Positions 32,741-41,227 of a stretch of DNA of 41,878 nucleotides are shown one piece after another. Under the pieces are notes generated by a model that was given only the letters and a program-made list of their open reading frames with translations, searched no databases and was not told where the DNA came from. The translations under genes were made by a program, and so were the position numbers. Numbering within the stretch: position 1 is the first letter of the stretch; every line of letters begins with the position of its first letter. Origin of the DNA: Rhodopirellula sp. (lineage in GTDB: Bacteria; Planctomycetota; Planctomycetia; Pirellulales; Pirellulaceae); assembly GCA_024644085.1 (NCBI GenBank), contig JAHELS010000033.1, forward strand, positions 1 through 41,878, read 5' to 3'.

Positions 32741-34048
32741 CTAATTCTCAGGCATCAGCGAGGCGCAAATCAACTCGTCGTCGCTGCGGGCGTAGATGTG
32801 AGCGTTGGCAATCGCGGGATGCGCCCATGCGACGCCGCCGCGTCGGTTGAGTTGTTGCCGCGTCGGTGCGATCAGCCCGGCTCGTGAGTGTTCGGTATAG
32901 CCGTCCGGCGAAAGGGTCGCGTAAATCAGATCACCACGGTCATTGATCATGATTTCACGATCGCCATGACGAATGATGTGAATCGTCGCCCAACGGGCTC
33001 TCGGCACAGCGGTTTGGTTCTCCCAGACTCGATCGCCGGTCGCCAAATCCAAACACCGCAGTTCACCGTAGCTGTCGACGCCGTAGATGTGATCGCCTTT
33101 GATAATCGGCGTGCTGATCATGCAATGAAGCGCGTCGGTATTCTTTTCGTCGATTCCCATGCGGTGCCAAAGTTTTTTCGCCGCCGGCCGATCAGGATCA
33201 AGACGGATCAACAACGAGCCGTCGTAAAAGGAGGAAACGAACAGATGGTTGCCCTCAACGACCGGGGTGGAAACTCCGATGGGCATGTTGCGCGGAGGCA
33301 TGGGAACGACCCACAGGATGTCACCGCTCGTCGGATCGAGCCCGCTCACGCTCTCGCCGGTCCAAACCACGACCACATCCTGGTTTCCCTGGCGGACAAG
33401 AATCGGCGCGCTGTACCCGGCCCGCTCGTCGATGGCTCGCCATCGCTCTTTTCCAGTTTCCAAATCAAATGCGACGACACAAGCGTTCCCGGATCCAGCA
33501 ATGATTTGGATCACCGAGTCTTGATAGACCAGCGGCGCCGCGGTGATTCCCCAGTTGGGCATGCGGAGTTGGTATTCCTCGGACAGCGAACGCTGCCACA
33601 ACAGATCGCCGCTGGCGGCATCGAAGCATTTGAAATGTCCCATCGCACCAACCGACAATGCTTTTCCGTCATGGATCGTCACCGCCGCTCGGGGCCCCGC
33701 CCGGTAACTGATGGTGTAGACCGCATCGTAGGTGTGCTCCCAAATCAATTCGCCATCGTCGGCACTAAAACAAAGCACGCGTTCGATTTCCTTTTGCGCA
33801 TCCTCCGGCCCGCGATCGGTGACGTAAACGCGTCCGTTTGCGACCGTTGGACCGCTGTAGCCGGCACCGATCGAAACCGACCATTTGCGAGGGAGCACTC
33901 CTTTGGGCAACGTCTCCATCAATCCGGTTTCGCGGAGTACGGCGTCGCGGTTCTTGCCGCGCCACTGTGGCCAATCTTCGGCGATGGATATCGACGCGGT
34001 TGCCATGTTGACGGCAACCACAATCACGAGGGGTAGTTCTAAACGCAT
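32741..34048 (-). CDS. Secreted PQQ-like beta-propeller repeat protein
   Basis: This 435-aa protein has a signal peptide (MRLELPLVIVVAVNMATASISIA, before EDWPQWRGKNRD). The D-W-x-x-W-R-G opening is the planctomycete PQQ-like propeller mark and is shared with the protein at 11632. The blades repeat the A/V-x-x-x-x-x-G-x-x-x-W motif: CFSADDGELIWEHTY, CFDAASGDLLWQRSL, AFDLETGKERWRAI, GLDPTSGDILWVVP and CLDLATGDRVWENQ. That gives about seven to eight blades. A dehydrogenase catalytic pair is not obvious, so a binding or assembly role in the periplasm is as likely as an enzyme. The gene lies 45 nt downstream of a DUF1571 gene on the same strand. Confidence 0.87.
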   Translation of the reverse strand: MRLELPLVIVVAVNMATASISIAEDWPQWRGKNRDAVLRETGLMETLPKGVLPRKWSVSIGAGYSGPTVANGRVYVTDRGPEDAQKEIERVLCFSADDGELIWEHTYDAVYTISYRAGPRAAVTIHDGKALSVGAMGHFKCFDAASGDLLWQRSLSEEYQLRMPNWGITAAPLVYQDSVIQIIAGSGNACVVAFDLETGKERWRAIDERAGYSAPILVRQGNQDVVVVWTGESVSGLDPTSGDILWVVPMPPRNMPIGVSTPVVEGNHLFVSSFYDGSLLIRLDPDRPAAKKLWHRMGIDEKNTDALHCMISTPIIKGDHIYGVDSYGELRCLDLATGDRVWENQTAVPRARWATIHIIRHGDREIMINDRGDLIYATLSPDGYTEHSRAGLIAPTRQQLNRRGGVAWAHPAIANAHIYARSDDELICASLMPEN

Positions 34049-34093
34049 GAGACGCCGGGGTGAGAGCCACAGATGGGTGGCGGACGGGAGATG

Positions 34094-34972
34094 TTAAAAG
34101 GCCGGAAAGCTGTAATCCGGGTTTTTCGGATCGAAGTCGGCATCGGTCAGTCCAACATTCGTTTCCAAATCGTAGTAGGCGTAGGACTCAAGCAGCGGCG
34201 GTTCCCCACCAGGCTCTTGGGGCCAGCCAAAACTGCGATAGCTGAGGATCAACTGCCGCTCGGGGTCGAAAACGATTTCGGCGAGCGAATAATCGTCTTC
34301 GCCACCGGTCGATTTCTCTCGCCGCACCTGGATCAAATGAGCCTTCAGCGATCCGAATTGATGATCGGTGTCGAGGGTCACGTTGACGCTGGGGTCATTC
34401 CGATCCCGCTCTCCACGGAGTATCAGTTTTTCGACCAATCGAACGATTCCAATTTCGCTGATCGGGTAGCGTTGCCCCTGCATGGCAAGCAAGCCGTTGG
34501 GGTCGAGCCAGATCGTTTTCAAGCTGAGCAGCAAACCGACTTCGTGCACGGCCATCTTGCCGTCGTACAGGTCTTCGGCCCAAATCACTTCGCGACCGCG
34601 GACCGATTCAGGTTTTTGAAAATGGAGATAGACGCGCAGGGGTGCCTCTTCGGTGTCGCCCCGCAAACGGGTCTGCACCTTCATCTGGATTTCCGTTTCC
34701 TCGCCGAGCTTTCCGTTTGCCTCGACTTCGCGTTTGACGAATCGCGCCGTGTAATCATCCAGCGATCTGGACATTTGATCACGGGCGGCCTGTGCCATAT
34801 CGAGCACATCGGTCATCGTCATTTCATCGCTGGATTCCGGTCGCTCGATACGAGTGGGTGCCGCGTTGGCGACCTCATTGCCGCTGGGCCGGTTTCCCCG
34901 CGTGACGAGAAAAACGACAACGGCCAACAAGACGATCGCGGCGGACAATATGGTTTTTTTGCGAACGTTCAC
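34094..34972 (-). CDS. DUF1571-family membrane-anchored protein
   Basis: This 292-aa protein has a basic head and one membrane helix (KTILSAAIVLLAVVVFLV, ~6-23). The soluble part fits the DUF1571 family: DVLDMAQAARDQMSRSLDDYTARFVKRE near 55-82, then QTRLRGDTEEAPLRVYLHFQKPESVRGRE and the C-terminal SYAYYDLETNVGLTDADFDP. DUF1571 proteins are abundant in planctomycetes; their beta-rich domain resembles the LolA/LppX fold that carries lipid or lipoprotein in the periplasm, but a function is not established. The next gene starts 45 nt downstream, and a hairpin terminator at 35039-35070 lies just upstream, so this gene probably begins a new transcript. Confidence 0.82.
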   Translation of the reverse strand: MNVRKKTILSAAIVLLAVVVFLVTRGNRPSGNEVANAAPTRIERPESSDEMTMTDVLDMAQAARDQMSRSLDDYTARFVKREVEANGKLGEETEIQMKVQTRLRGDTEEAPLRVYLHFQKPESVRGREVIWAEDLYDGKMAVHEVGLLLSLKTIWLDPNGLLAMQGQRYPISEIGIVRLVEKLILRGERDRNDPSVNVTLDTDHQFGSLKAHLIQVRREKSTGGEDDYSLAEIVFDPERQLILSYRSFGWPQEPGGEPPLLESYAYYDLETNVGLTDADFDPKNPDYSFPAF

Positions 34973-35038
34973 GGTTAACTCTGAAGCTCATTCAAGTGCG
35001 TGGTAATGCTGCCGCGCGGAGAATGCCTCCGACACGGA

Positions 35039-35070
35039 AAAGACCGCCGGAACCCGTCCCGACGGTCTTT
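35039..35070 (-). terminator. Hairpin terminator after the 568-aa secreted-protein gene
   Basis: AAAGACCG (35039-35046) and CGGTCTTT (35063-35070) pair perfectly, and a further CGG/CCG pair continues inside after one mismatch, closing an 8-nt loop. On the minus strand the downstream arm ends in GGTCTTTTCC, a short U-run. It lies 30 nt past the stop at 35101. Confidence 0.75.
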
Positions 35071-35100
35071 GTGGTCTGTCATTCTGATTCGTAAAGGCGA

Positions 35101-36807
35101 CTAAAACTGACCGCCTTGTTGCAGCTGATCCTGCTGTGTCTGACGTACCGCAGCGCCGATCGCCTGCAACAAACCTTCGCCGATCGTGATGCGGGATTCC
35201 TGGCCATTGTCGATACCGTCCTGAACCACGATCAACTCGCCCTGGTCGGGTGCACGTGAGAGAGCATCGACCATTGCCGAAACCGCGTCGTTGGGTTCAA
35301 CCGACTGGGCAAATTCAAGTACCGGCATCAGCGTAAATCTTAATTGCCCGATCGGACGGTTGGCTGCGTTATCGCTTCCGGCTGAATCAATCAATTCCTT
35401 GAGCAAGGTCTCGCTGTCGTTACCAACCGCGGCATACACTGATTTCTCACCCGTGCCGATGTGCACTCGAAGCGTCTCGCCAAAGACGCGTCGCGCTTCG
35501 TCCTTCCCGGCGGGAACGTCGGCTTCGATGACGTGCATGGTGACCCCCTTGTAAGTCCCTTGATCGAACTTGAACCGAGGCGCGTCGGGTTCGTTTTCGA
35601 CCTTCGCAGCCAGGTCCTTGACGATCTGTGCGGCTTCCGCCCCATCGGATACGAACGATCCGAACACGAACTGGAAATTGTTTTCGTCGGCCAGCAGCAG
35701 GGCACCGACATCGGCGCGGCCCTCGGCAATCGATTCCATCGCCAAATCGGCAATTCGATCGATCACCTCGGTAATCTCGGCTTGCTGCGCCGGGCTGAGG
35801 TTGTCCTCGTTGGCAAGTGCATTGCGAACGGCATTGAGCGACGTCGTCAAGCTGGTACGTGTCTGTTCAACCGCCTCGGGGCTGATCGAAGTTGCAGCGT
35901 GATAAAAAGCGGCCGCGTCCTCTCGGATCACCGATGCGAATTGAGACGGGATCGGTTGCTGTCCGCCGTAGATCGCCGCCAGCTTCGAGCCGGGTACGGC
36001 GGTGAACGAACCATCGATCACGACCTGCTTGGCGGATTGATCGATATTGAAACCGAACTTCAATTCGTCCGTTTCATTGATCATTTGCTCGAGCTGCTCC
36101 ATCGTGCCCTCGGCCATTTTTCGAGTCGCTTCGGCCTCGCCGCCCTGACGCGCCATCGCTTGCTCGAATCCCTGGCGAATCTGTGCGACCAACATCGTGC
36201 GTGTCTCGGCCGGGACCTGCTGCATTTTCAGTCGAAATGCGAGGTCGTAGTCGTTACCCATCCCCCGGAACAACGTCATCGGATTGGCCGGAGCCAATTC
36301 CAAAAGATCCTGGTTCGGCGCGAGAACAGCCCAATTGCCGACCTGGCGAATGAAAACGGTGCTCGCACCCACTGCGATCACAAGCGTTCCGTCATCGAGT
36401 TCGTCGGCGGGTCCGGTCTGGGCTTCGAGCCGCTTGAGAACGGTCTTCACGTCGGGTGTGGGAACCAAAGCGAGCGGTTGCGGTGCCCCGTCGACAAGTG
36501 GAACGAGAATTCCGATCGGCTGTGTCGTGTCGATTCCCTGGGTGAATGTTCCCACCATCATTGTGAACATGCCGCCCGCCTGAGCCTGGCCCAGCGCGCT
36601 GGTCATATAGTTGACGTCCTGCATCAACTTGTTCACCGAGCCGAGGGTGACAACCAAAACAGGCTCGGTCGCATCGAGCGTGGCGGCGCCACCGAGAGGT
36701 TGAAGTTGTTCCTGGGCGGAAAGTGTTGCCGGTGCCGCGACGAGAGTGGCGACGGCAATGGCAACGGAAGCGATTCTCAGACGAACCGATTGATTCGGGA
36801 AACCCAT
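35101..36807 (-). CDS. Large secreted planctomycete protein, unknown
   Basis: This 568-aa protein has a signal peptide (RIASVAIAVATLVAAPATLSAQE, ~10-32). The rest is an alpha/beta chain with repeated ~150-residue units of strand-rich sequence (ILVPLVDGAPQPLALVPT and GALLLADENNFQFVFGSFVSD are similar in type), long amphipathic helices rich in Gln/Glu, and a Gln-rich C-terminus (QTQQDQLQQGGQF). It has few or no cysteines. The pattern resembles the DUF3352-like secreted proteins common in planctomycetes. It is the single gene of its transcript: a terminator follows and a promoter-like TTGACA lies upstream. I assign no function. Confidence 0.7.
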   Translation of the reverse strand: MGFPNQSVRLRIASVAIAVATLVAAPATLSAQEQLQPLGGAATLDATEPVLVVTLGSVNKLMQDVNYMTSALGQAQAGGMFTMMVGTFTQGIDTTQPIGILVPLVDGAPQPLALVPTPDVKTVLKRLEAQTGPADELDDGTLVIAVGASTVFIRQVGNWAVLAPNQDLLELAPANPMTLFRGMGNDYDLAFRLKMQQVPAETRTMLVAQIRQGFEQAMARQGGEAEATRKMAEGTMEQLEQMINETDELKFGFNIDQSAKQVVIDGSFTAVPGSKLAAIYGGQQPIPSQFASVIREDAAAFYHAATSISPEAVEQTRTSLTTSLNAVRNALANEDNLSPAQQAEITEVIDRIADLAMESIAEGRADVGALLLADENNFQFVFGSFVSDGAEAAQIVKDLAAKVENEPDAPRFKFDQGTYKGVTMHVIEADVPAGKDEARRVFGETLRVHIGTGEKSVYAAVGNDSETLLKELIDSAGSDNAANRPIGQLRFTLMPVLEFAQSVEPNDAVSAMVDALSRAPDQGELIVVQDGIDNGQESRITIGEGLLQAIGAAVRQTQQDQLQQGGQF

Positions 36808-36831
36808 TTTCTCAGACCATCTTGGGGGGAA

Positions 36832-36862
36832 TTTAGATTGGCGCAGTGCGCCGGAGTGTCAA
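36832..36862 (-). promoter_or_regulatory. Promoter candidate with palindromic spacer for the 568-aa secreted-protein gene
   Basis: On the minus strand a perfect TTGACA (36862-36857) is followed after 17 nt by AATCTA, or after 19 nt by TCTAAA. The spacer holds GGCGCA-C-TGCGCC (36840-36852), an exact 13-bp palindrome that could be an operator. The start codon is ~25 nt further down. Confidence 0.45.
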
Positions 36863-37086
36863 TTGAGCGTTGTTTTCGGCAAGCCTTTTCAGAAATTAGA
36901 GGGCCGCCGATTCGCAGTCCCCGGTAGGTGTCCGTCGTTCGGACGCTTGGCGGATCGCGTCAACACCAACTTCTACCTGAGATCCACGGCTATAGTTTCA
37001 CGATTGACGAGAAATGCCACAACCGGCCAAATCGTCGCGAGAGAAAAGAAAAGGGGCAATTTGTTCTTTGAGAGCCCGCGATCTGT

Positions 37087-37132
37087 CCGATGCCCTTGTG
37101 CCCGAGACTCCGTTGCCCTTGTGCCCAAGACA
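37087..37132. repeat. 23-bp imperfect tandem repeat, two copies
   Basis: CCGATGCCCTTGTGCCCGAG... (37087-37109) and CCGTTGCCCTTGTGCCCAAG... (37110-37132) share 20 of 23 bases, including an exact TGCCCTTGTGCCC core at 37091-37103 and 37114-37126. It lies 52 nt past the stop of the infA gene. It is too short and too few in copies for CRISPR. Confidence 0.75.
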
Positions 37133-37183
37133 AGGTGAGTTAGTCCGACGCTAAGAGGGTCCCGTCGGAGGAGCAGCGGAATG

Positions 37184-37405
37184 CTATCGCTCGCGATAGA
37201 CAATGCGACCCTTGGTCAGGTCGTAAGGCGACAGCTCGACGCGGACTTTGTCGCCCGGAACAATTCGGATGAAGTGCTTACGCATTCGACCGGCGACGTG
37301 GGCCATCACCTCCGATCCGGTTTCCAACTGGACCCGGAACCTGGTGTTGGCAAGCGCTTGTGTAACAGTGCCTTCGACCTCGAAGGCCTCTTCTTTTTTT
37401 CCCAA
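37184..37405 (-). CDS. infA: Translation initiation factor IF-1
   Basis: This 73-aa protein is the S1-fold IF-1 that binds the 30S A site during initiation. It shows the family sequence [42 protein letters not shown] and [18 protein letters not shown], at normal length. The start is TTG (37405-37403): an in-frame TAG lies two codons upstream and no ATG/GTG is available, so the non-ATG start is forced. GAGG lies ~10 nt before it. The gene is alone here, unlike the bacteria where it follows secY-map; it lies downstream of the S9 gene but in a separate unit. Confidence 0.95.
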   Translation of the reverse strand: MGKKEEAFEVEGTVTQALANTRFRVQLETGSEVMAHVAGRMRKHFIRIVPGDKVRVELSPYDLTKGRIVYRER

Positions 37406-37593
37406 AACCTAACCTCAAATGGAGAACGAATTGATCAAAACCGCAGCACAGGAAACGGCATTGCGGTCAGCGGCGCAATTCATGTGGCCACACTTGGTCG
37501 CGTGGCAGTCGACTTGCACGCCTGAACGAATGAGCACATCTTGCGCCGATGGGGCGTAAAACCGCGATCCAAAAGCGAGCAGCACCGAACAAA

Positions 37594-37637
37594 TCGGCCT
37601 GTTTCTGTATTTTTTTCTGGAATCCGAGCGAGGCCGA
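37594..37637 (-). terminator. Possible terminator hairpin after the S9 gene
   Basis: TCGGCCT (37594-37600) pairs with AGGCCGA (37631-37637) on the plus strand. On the minus strand the stem starts right after the rpsI stop, has a 30-nt A-rich loop and is followed by TTTGTT. The loop is long, so the call is tentative. Confidence 0.35.
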
Positions 37638-38051
37638 CTAGCGCTTGCTGAATTGCACGCCGCGGCGAGCACCTCTCAAACCAGGCTTCTTTCGTTCCTT
37701 CATTCGCGAATCGCGGGTCAGGTACCCACCATCGCGGAGTGCTTCATGCAGTGATTCGTCGTAGCTGACCAACGCCCGCGCCAGGCCCATGCGAACGGCG
37801 CCGCTTTGGCCCGTCATCCCGCCGCCACCAACGCGAACGAGCACGTCGAGGTCGCCGGAATGTTCCACCGCGGCCAACGTGTCGGTGATCCAGGTCTGAT
37901 GTTGATCATTCACGAAGTACTCGGCGAGCGGCTTGTTATTGACGGTGATGTTGCCACTTCCCGAACGTACTCGGACCCGCGCGACGCTGCTCTTGCGGCG
38001 ACCGGTGCCAAGTGCATCTCCGTTAATCTTGTCCTTCTTGACGGCGACCAT
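37638..38051 (-). CDS. rpsI: 30S ribosomal protein S9
   Basis: This 137-aa protein is S9. It carries the conserved GTGRRKSSVARVRVRSGSGNITVNNKPL (residues ~15-42), VRVGGGGMTGQSGAVRMGLARAL (~92-114) and the basic C-terminal tail KKPGLRGARRGVQFSKR, whose last SKR reaches the P-site tRNA. The usual length is ~130 aa. It follows the L13 gene at 49 nt on the same strand, the near-universal rplM-rpsI order. The ATG at 38051 has no Shine-Dalgarno, as is common in this lineage. A possible terminator stem starts immediately after its stop. Confidence 0.97.
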   Translation of the reverse strand: MVAVKKDKINGDALGTGRRKSSVARVRVRSGSGNITVNNKPLAEYFVNDQHQTWITDTLAAVEHSGDLDVLVRVGGGGMTGQSGAVRMGLARALVSYDESLHEALRDGGYLTRDSRMKERKKPGLRGARRGVQFSKR

Positions 38052-38100
38052 GAATTCAAATCGTTGTAAAAGTGTTGGGTTGGAAGTTGTTGTGAGCGAC

Positions 38101-38592
38101 CTACGAATTGGCCTTCTTGCTGGTCCGCTGCAGCGGATGCGGTTGTTGTGCCGAATGGGGATGATCGGGGCCGGCGTAGATCTTCAGTTTCTTGATCATC
38201 TGATACGCGAGTTTGTTTTTCGGGAGCATTCGTCGCACCGCGTGGTAGATCAAATCCTCCGGCTTGCGATCTTTACGATCGGCGTAGCTTTCCAGTCGTA
38301 GACCGGGATAGCCGGTGTACCACGTGTAGTGCCGCGCATCCATTTTCTTGCCGGTCATCGCCACTTTTTCGGCGTTGATCACGATCACGAAGTCGCCGCA
38401 ATCGACATGCGGCGTGTACTGCGGACGGTGCTTGCCCATCAGCACGACGGCGATGTCGCTTGCAAGCCGCCCGAGGACTTCGTCGCTTGCATCGACGACG
38501 TGCCACTGTTTTTCGACTTGGCCGGGCTTGGCCATGAAGCTTGGTTGAGCCACCACGGAATTGACTTGCTTGTTAATGAGATGCGAAAACAC
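38101..38592 (-). CDS. rplM: 50S ribosomal protein L13
   Basis: This is L13: KQWHVVDASDEVLGRLASDIA, VLMGKHRPQYTPHVDCGDFV, then KMDARHYTWYTGYPG and AVRRMLPKNKLAYQMIKKLKIYAGPDHPH are all family-typical. Two starts are possible. GTG at 38592 (GGGG 7 nt before) gives 163 aa with a 19-residue N-terminal extension; ATG at 38535 gives 144 aa, closer to the E. coli length of 142 but without a ribosome site. It is the first gene of the rplM-rpsI unit. A promoter-like TTGTCG-N16-ATAAAT with a GGGGCAAGCCCC palindrome in the spacer lies upstream (38645-38672). Confidence 0.95.
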   Translation of the reverse strand: MFSHLINKQVNSVVAQPSFMAKPGQVEKQWHVVDASDEVLGRLASDIAVVLMGKHRPQYTPHVDCGDFVIVINAEKVAMTGKKMDARHYTWYTGYPGLRLESYADRKDRKPEDLIYHAVRRMLPKNKLAYQMIKKLKIYAGPDHPHSAQQPHPLQRTSKKANS

Positions 38593-38644
38593 AAACGTTC
38601 CCCGCTCTGACGGGTTTGCCCGCCGAGTTGGGAGGAATCGAGAA

Positions 38645-38672
38645 ATTTATCGGGGCTTGCCCCCCTCGACAA
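38645..38672 (-). promoter_or_regulatory. Promoter candidate for rplM-rpsI
   Basis: On the minus strand TTGTCG (38672-38667) is followed after 16 nt by ATAAAT (38650-38645), 52 nt before the GTG start of L13. The spacer contains GGGGC-AA-GCCCC, a short perfect dyad. Both boxes are imperfect, so this is tentative. Confidence 0.3.
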
Positions 38673-38811
38673 GGCCTTTCGATACGAATCTCGCGTGAAA
38701 ACGGGGTTCGGCCTGCCGCGGATATGGAATCAGAATCCCGGCGATTGGCAGAATCTACCAGCCAGTGGCGGCAAGCGGGCCGGGAATGAACTCGGCCGAG
38801 GCGAGGGGGGA

Positions 38812-40275
38812 TCAGCCTGAAAAACGTTCGAGATACTTGCTCAGTCGGAGCTTCTTACGCGTGCTGTCGCTGGTCATGTACCGAACGCTGCCGAAGACGG
38901 GCCGTTTGGGTCCCCAGGCCCGGTCGTAACGGCCCAGGACCCAGAAAATGCCGTTGTAGGAATTGGGGTCGCGGCCATCGAGCCCATATTTGTTGTTCAA
39001 TTCGATCATGACCGCGAGTGCATCCTGGGGCGTCTTGGTCCAGTGCAGGATTTTCTTGCCCCACAACATTCTCATGTAGTTGTGCATCACGCCCGTTTGG
39101 ACGATTTCACGCTGGGCAGCATTCCATAACTCGTCGTGCGTTTGTGCCCGTTCGAATTGCTCGAGCGAATAGATTTGCGGGCGCTTGTCCTTTGCGTGCT
39201 GGCGGAGTGTTTTGAGGGCCCACTCGGGCAGCGATTCGTATTTGTCGTAGGAGTCGGGATGACGGAAGGAAAGATTGAATCCCATTTCCCGCCACGTCAA
39301 AACCTGGTCGAGGAATCCTTCGGCTGGCTCGCTGGTGTTCCAGAAATCGTGGTTTTTTCCGTTGGCCTCGGAGGCCTGGTCGGGCGTCCAATCTTCGCTG
39401 TCGAGAACCGCTTGCACAATCTCGTGGGCTGAGATGTGCCCGAAGTGGAGGTGCGGGCTCAGTCCGCTGGTCGCGTCTTCGTCGGGGTGGTTTCGATCGT
39501 CGCCGTAGACCGGCAGCAGCTTTTTGACGAACCGTTTGAGTCGCCGCGAGGCTTCATTGGCTCCGCCGGGGACGACGTCGCTGGGAGGAACGTCGTGGTC
39601 GATGGGAATGGATTTGAGTCCTTCGCTGCCGAGCAGTGACTCGAGATCGGCAGGCGGCCAACGCTTCGTGATGCTGTTGGGCAAGCGTGAGAGTTTCGGC
39701 AGTTTGACGCGAGACACGGGATTTGCTTTCGGCATTTCCAGCAGCGCATCAAGGATATTTTTTTGCATCCAGCGACGGTAGCTGTGCGCGACGGTGAACG
39801 TTCGATCGGGCTGGCGCAGCGGGATCACTCCGTTGCTGTCGACCAGTTCCAATCGGGCGGGGATTGTGTCTTTGACCGCATCGATCATGTGCGGCAGGAA
39901 AAAGCACGGATACTCGTCGGTCACAACCGTGCACGCTTTTTTGGCCAAGCGATGCAACAACGGCGTGCCGGCACCCGCCTGGGGTTCGACGTAGGGGTAA
40001 TAGGTCACCGGTTTTCCGGCAAATGCTTTCTGGTTATCCGCCATTCCCTCGATCACAAAGCGATGCATTCGATCGCTCGCCCACCGGTAGCGGACACGCA
40101 GCGGCTCGAAGATCACCAGCGGCTTGCCCAAGTCTTTGGCGCGGGCAACGGCGTGCTCGAGCGCAAAGTTGAAACGTGCGCGTCGAAACGCGATCATCCA
40201 GTACAAGACGTAGTCGCCGTCGGACCGTATCGGTCGGTCGTTGGCGAGCGAGAGACGAAGCGTCGCAATGGCCAT
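38812..40275 (-). CDS. Class II CPD photolyase
   Basis: This 487-aa protein belongs to the class II deoxyribodipyrimidine photolyases, which use FADH- and blue light to split cyclobutane pyrimidine dimers. The C-terminal FAD domain has the class II signatures: GLSPHLHFGHIS (~278-289), WREMGFNLSFRHPDSYDKYE-type segment, LPEWALKTLRQHAKDKRPQIY and THDELWNAAQREIVQTGVMHNYMRMLWGKKIL. The N-terminal Rossmann domain begins DYVLYWMIAFRRAR. The gene is the last of a minus-strand unit with an STAS gene and a receiver-kinase gene, 23 nt after the latter, which links light repair to a stress-signalling switch. The start is ATG 40275. Confidence 0.93.
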   Translation of the reverse strand: MAIATLRLSLANDRPIRSDGDYVLYWMIAFRRARFNFALEHAVARAKDLGKPLVIFEPLRVRYRWASDRMHRFVIEGMADNQKAFAGKPVTYYPYVEPQAGAGTPLLHRLAKKACTVVTDEYPCFFLPHMIDAVKDTIPARLELVDSNGVIPLRQPDRTFTVAHSYRRWMQKNILDALLEMPKANPVSRVKLPKLSRLPNSITKRWPPADLESLLGSEGLKSIPIDHDVPPSDVVPGGANEASRRLKRFVKKLLPVYGDDRNHPDEDATSGLSPHLHFGHISAHEIVQAVLDSEDWTPDQASEANGKNHDFWNTSEPAEGFLDQVLTWREMGFNLSFRHPDSYDKYESLPEWALKTLRQHAKDKRPQIYSLEQFERAQTHDELWNAAQREIVQTGVMHNYMRMLWGKKILHWTKTPQDALAVMIELNNKYGLDGRDPNSYNGIFWVLGRYDRAWGPKRPVFGSVRYMTSDSTRKKLRLSKYLERFSG

Positions 40276-40298
40276 GGAACGAAGTGACCCCTGTGCGG

Positions 40299-41216
40299 CT
40301 AACCCTCATCGTTCCCGTTGCTGACTTCGTTCCGCTTGATCATCGTGATCTCGTTGCCCGCATCGTTGTGGCTCACTTCGTCCATGAAAGCGTTGATCAA
40401 CAGCAGACCGCGGCCGCCGGCTCGTTCAAGATTCTCGGGGTCGGTCGGGTCACGCAAGCTGGCGGCGTCAAAGCCGGGGCCCTGGTCGCGAATCACGAAT
40501 GTCGCATCTTCGTTGGATGCATGCAGATGAACGTAAACCCGGCGTTCCCGGTAGGGCGATTCATTCTTACGCTGCTCGATCATTTCCGCGTACGGTTTGC
40601 CGTCGGCAGTTTGCCTCAACTCGGATGAGACTTCGAGGTTCCCATGGATCATGGCGTTCATGAGTGCTTCGTCGAGGGCCATCGCGATCTGCACCCGTTC
40701 ACCTTCGTCGAACAGATCGAGTTCGGCCAGCGGCAACTCGAGTCTTGCAATCACACTTGGAACCAACCGCTCTTCGTTTTCGAGTGACAGGGTGATCGTG
40801 CTTTCGATGGCAAATTTCGCAACCTCACTCACCGATTGCGTTGCCTGATTGACGGCGAGCACCTGACGCACGACCGGCAACAGCCCGGTGATCATGTCGC
40901 GTTTGGGAACGTAGCTCGCTGCCCCATCGCGGAGCGCCTGTGCCGCGATTTCTTCGCTCCCCTGGCTGGTGGTCAAGATGACCGGGATGGTGGGGAAGCT
41001 GGCTTTTACCGCGGCGACCAATTCAAGCCCGTTCATCTCGGGCATCTGCAAGTCAGTTACGACAAGGGTTGGAGCATCTTGTTGAATCTTCTCCATCGCA
41101 TCCTTGCCGTCGACAGCCGTGTGCGCGACGAGCCCGTCCTTCTCGAGCAACATAGCCATTTGCTTGAGCTGGGTCGGGCTGTCGTCGACGACAAGAATAT
41201 GAGAGTCTTCGGACAT
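40299..41216 (-). CDS. Response regulator receiver - RsbW-like HATPase fusion (anti-sigma/partner-switch kinase)
   Basis: This 305-aa protein joins two domains. Residues 5-122 are a receiver: acidic pair D11-D12, phospho-acceptor D55 (VVTDLQMPEMNG), T82/T83 (ILTTS) and K105 (VPKRD). Residues ~150-300 are a HATPase_c of the RsbW/SpoIIAB type: N-box E183, N187, H191 (EALMNAMIHG), G1 box RDQGPGFD (243-250) and a lid GGRGLLLI (267-274). The HisKA dimerisation helix is absent, so the kinase would phosphorylate an STAS partner on Ser rather than itself on His. The gene follows the STAS gene by 11 nt. Phosphorylation of the receiver could switch the kinase on or off; the direction is unknown. Confidence 0.88.
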   Translation of the reverse strand: MSEDSHILVVDDSPTQLKQMAMLLEKDGLVAHTAVDGKDAMEKIQQDAPTLVVTDLQMPEMNGLELVAAVKASFPTIPVILTTSQGSEEIAAQALRDGAASYVPKRDMITGLLPVVRQVLAVNQATQSVSEVAKFAIESTITLSLENEERLVPSVIARLELPLAELDLFDEGERVQIAMALDEALMNAMIHGNLEVSSELRQTADGKPYAEMIEQRKNESPYRERRVYVHLHASNEDATFVIRDQGPGFDAASLRDPTDPENLERAGGRGLLLINAFMDEVSHNDAGNEITMIKRNEVSNGNDEG

Positions 41217-41227
41217 GGGTTCTTGGA

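Larger units (their letters stand above)
36808..37183. other. Intergenic region with promoter-like signals and a 23-bp repeat
   Basis: About 376 bp between the infA-like gene and the secreted 568-aa protein gene, both on the minus strand. It holds the TTGACA promoter candidate (36832-36862) and the 23-bp tandem repeat (37087-37132). No gene in it is supported. Confidence 0.5.

Noticed and set aside
32888..34036. 382-aa plus-strand frame opposite the PQQ-like propeller
   Set aside because: The minus strand shows clear propeller blades and a signal peptide; the plus-strand frame is its mirror.
35461..36927. 488-aa plus-strand frame opposite the 568-aa secreted protein
   Set aside because: Arg/His/Gly-rich shadow without any domain; the minus-strand frame has a signal peptide, a promoter candidate and a terminator.
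37087..37132. Possible CRISPR-like repeats
   Set aside because: Two adjacent 23-bp copies with no spacer between them and no cas genes in the window; a simple tandem duplication.
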